Part shown: in pieces, positions 63,218 to 64,000 of the stretch
How the letters are laid out: each line of letters opens with the position of its first letter
How positions within the stretch are numbered: the stretch's first letter is position 1
From: Planctomycetota bacterium
GTDB lineage: Bacteria > Planctomycetota > UBA1135
Direction of reading: 5' to 3'
Assembly: GCA_021776925.1 (NCBI GenBank)
Contig: JAJFFB010000071.1
Coordinates: forward strand, 31,278 to 95,277
Length of the DNA: 64,000 nt
Notes under the pieces: generated by a model
What the model saw: the letters and a program-made list of their open reading frames with translations, nothing else
What the model was told of the DNA's origin: nothing
Databases searched by the model: none
Position numbers and translations under genes: made by a program

Positions 63218-63847
63218 TCAGACGCGCCGCTGGGAATGCGAAGCGGAACCAAGCAACCTGGATAACGGAGCCCAGGCCGCCGCGACCTCCCTAGGCACTT
63301 CGAGCATCCGCATCAGTCGCGCGATCTGCCGCAGGTCCCTGAGAACCCACGGTTGCGGGCCCTCCGTTGTCAAATGACAGCTCAAGCGGGCCATGCGGCG
63401 CATGAGGTTCCGCCAACAGTGGTCCGCGCTCAATTGGCGGTACAGACCAGTCAGATGAAGCCGAGCCCCACGTCGGCTCATTCCCAGGGCCAACGAGGCA
63501 TGCTCCAAGCCATGCCGTGGTCCCAGGCCCTCGATCATGCGCTGCCCCTCAGCCAGGAGTGCTGCGTCGGCGGTCCCACCCTGATCCTGGGCCGCGACCT
63601 GTTCTAGCCAGCCGCCCCCCAGGAGCTGGTTGCGCCAACGCTTCTCAAAGCGCTGATAAAAGACCCTCCGCAAAACCTGCCGAGGCGGCAGGCCCGAGGA
63701 GGTTTCCAAGGCCAACCAGGTCTGGCCCATGAGTTCCTCAGTCAGACGATCGAGTTCGGCAGGGGAGACGCAGGGGTGGCGGTGGAAACGGCTGAGATAA
63801 CGGTCGAGGGATTTTCTGAGGAGGGGGGAGAGAGATGCGGGGTCCAC
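63218..63847 (-). CDS. Possible sigma-70-like/ECF-type regulatory protein
   Basis: The 209-residue, Arg/Leu-rich protein has a layout that suggests a divergent sigma factor. An N-terminal helical part (LRKSLDRYLSRFHRHP, then AELDRLTEELMGQTWLAL) resembles region 2 of ECF factors. A central EHASLALGMSRRGARLHLTGLYRQL fits a region-4-like helix-turn-helix. The C-terminal 70 residues are an extra helical part. No exact motif clinches it. The GTG start is supported by TAGGTT 6 nt upstream. It is convergent with the GspK-like gene, and the palindromic element lies downstream. It may instead be an unrelated helical DNA-binding protein. Confidence 0.45.
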   Translation of the reverse strand: MDPASLSPLLRKSLDRYLSRFHRHPCVSPAELDRLTEELMGQTWLALETSSGLPPRQVLRRVFYQRFEKRWRNQLLGGGWLEQVAAQDQGGTADAALLAEGQRMIEGLGPRHGLEHASLALGMSRRGARLHLTGLYRQLSADHCWRNLMRRMARLSCHLTTEGPQPWVLRDLRQIARLMRMLEVPREVAAAWAPLSRLLGSASHSQRRV

Positions 63848-63853
63848 CAGACC

Positions 63854-63859
63854 AACCTA
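63854..63859 (-). promoter_or_regulatory. TAGGTT -10-like box, 6 nt before the GTG of the sigma-like gene
   Basis: On the minus strand TAGGTTGGTCTG leads into GTG. It fits the TANNNT pattern at 6-7 nt seen before other genes of this window, though it matches the -10 consensus at only three bases. Confidence 0.35.
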
Positions 63860-63889
63860 CGAATCTGGCCCCCTTCGGTGGCCGCAAAA

Positions 63890-63920
63890 ACAGGGCCGGG
63901 ACGTAACGTTCCGGCCCTGT
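63890..63920 (-). terminator. Minus-strand terminator hairpin
   Basis: ACAGGGCCGG pairs with CCGGCCCTGT, with GACG/CGTT extending the stem to about 14 bp around a TAA loop. On the minus strand it is followed by five T residues (63886-63890); on the plus strand no T-run follows. It would stop leftward transcription arriving from beyond the window before the sigma-like gene. Confidence 0.75.
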
Positions 63921-63957
63921 CTGCGTCTTCCAGGTGTCCCCGCACCCGGAGCACGCC

Positions 63958-64000
63958 ATGGCCTTTCGTCCCACCTTCTGTCCCAACACCCACTGCCCCA
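63958..64000 (+). CDS. Start of a zinc-ribbon-like protein (cut by window edge)
   Basis: An ATG with GGAG about 8 nt upstream begins MAFRPTFCPNTHCP and runs off the window. The CPNxxCP spacing suggests a zinc ribbon, as found at the N-terminus of some transposases. Only 14 codons are visible, so neither the gene nor its family is secure. Confidence 0.35.
   Translation, partial: MAFRPTFCPNTHCP

Overview
The window is dense, GC-rich bacterial chromosome (gaps mostly under 200 bp, none over 300 bp) carrying mainly housekeeping genes. The cell envelope is Gram-negative in type: apolipoprotein N-acyltransferase, RND pumps with a lipoprotein adaptor, a secretin, a Skp-like periplasmic protein and many lipoboxes. 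The lineage cannot be fixed from sequence alone. The coiled-coil protein with a small C-terminal domain next to a 79-residue membrane protein, the large Gly-rich exported proteins and the lipoprotein metzincin remind me of deep Planctomycetota, but this is a low-confidence guess. No tRNA, rRNA, CRISPR array or complete insertion sequence was seen.

Layout, left to right. 1-2318 (minus): ribH-nusB-ftsY and the start of a membrane protein. 2477-10391 (minus): RND adaptor lipoprotein plus two RND permeases. 10470-14609 (plus): moeA, lnt, a coiled-coil membrane protein and a small membrane protein, closed by a strong terminator. 14780-23105 (plus): rod-shape operon mreB-mreC-mreD-mrdA-metalloprotease-rodA. 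23151-35640 (plus): tdh, then a complete heme pathway hemA-C-D-B-L-E-N-H-Y from glutamyl-tRNA to protoheme, then kbl. 35725-37200 (plus): a nitronate-monooxygenase-like flavoprotein converging on the arginine operon. 46449-37168 (minus): argR-argG-P-loop gene-argC-argD-argF'-argB-argE'-argH, mostly joined by 1-4 nt start/stop overlaps. 49364-46494 (minus): trkA-trkH potassium uptake. 52623-49424 (minus): two TPR proteins. 52638-56152 (plus): a large exported protein and a lipoprotein. 56375-59268 (plus): rpsO-pnp. 59480-63005 (plus): Skp-like protein, short secretin, GspK-like protein. 63847-63218 (minus): a sigma-factor-like protein. At the right edge a zinc-ribbon-like gene begins.

How the genes work together. 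The arginine genes read as the N-acetylated route: ArgF' has the acetylornithine carbamoyltransferase signature, including the substrate-selecting Glu, so acetylcitrulline would be deacetylated by ArgE' before ArgG and ArgH. An unassigned BioD/CobQ-like P-loop protein sits inside this operon and is the best candidate here for an undescribed step. argR has two ARG boxes 20 bp apart over its own promoter. Tdh and Kbl, which together convert threonine to glycine, bracket the heme cluster.

Two cross-window patterns stand out. First, -10-like hexamers (TAGAAT three times, TATAAT, TATCCT, TAGGTT) lie exactly 6-7 nt before start codons of tdh, kbl, trkA, a TPR gene, argR and the sigma-like gene, which suggests frequent leaderless transcription. 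Second, a 63-bp element (56/63 identical) occurs twice, about 60 kb apart, each time starting 4 nt after a stop codon; one copy carries an inverted partner and forms a roughly 170-bp MITE-like palindrome.
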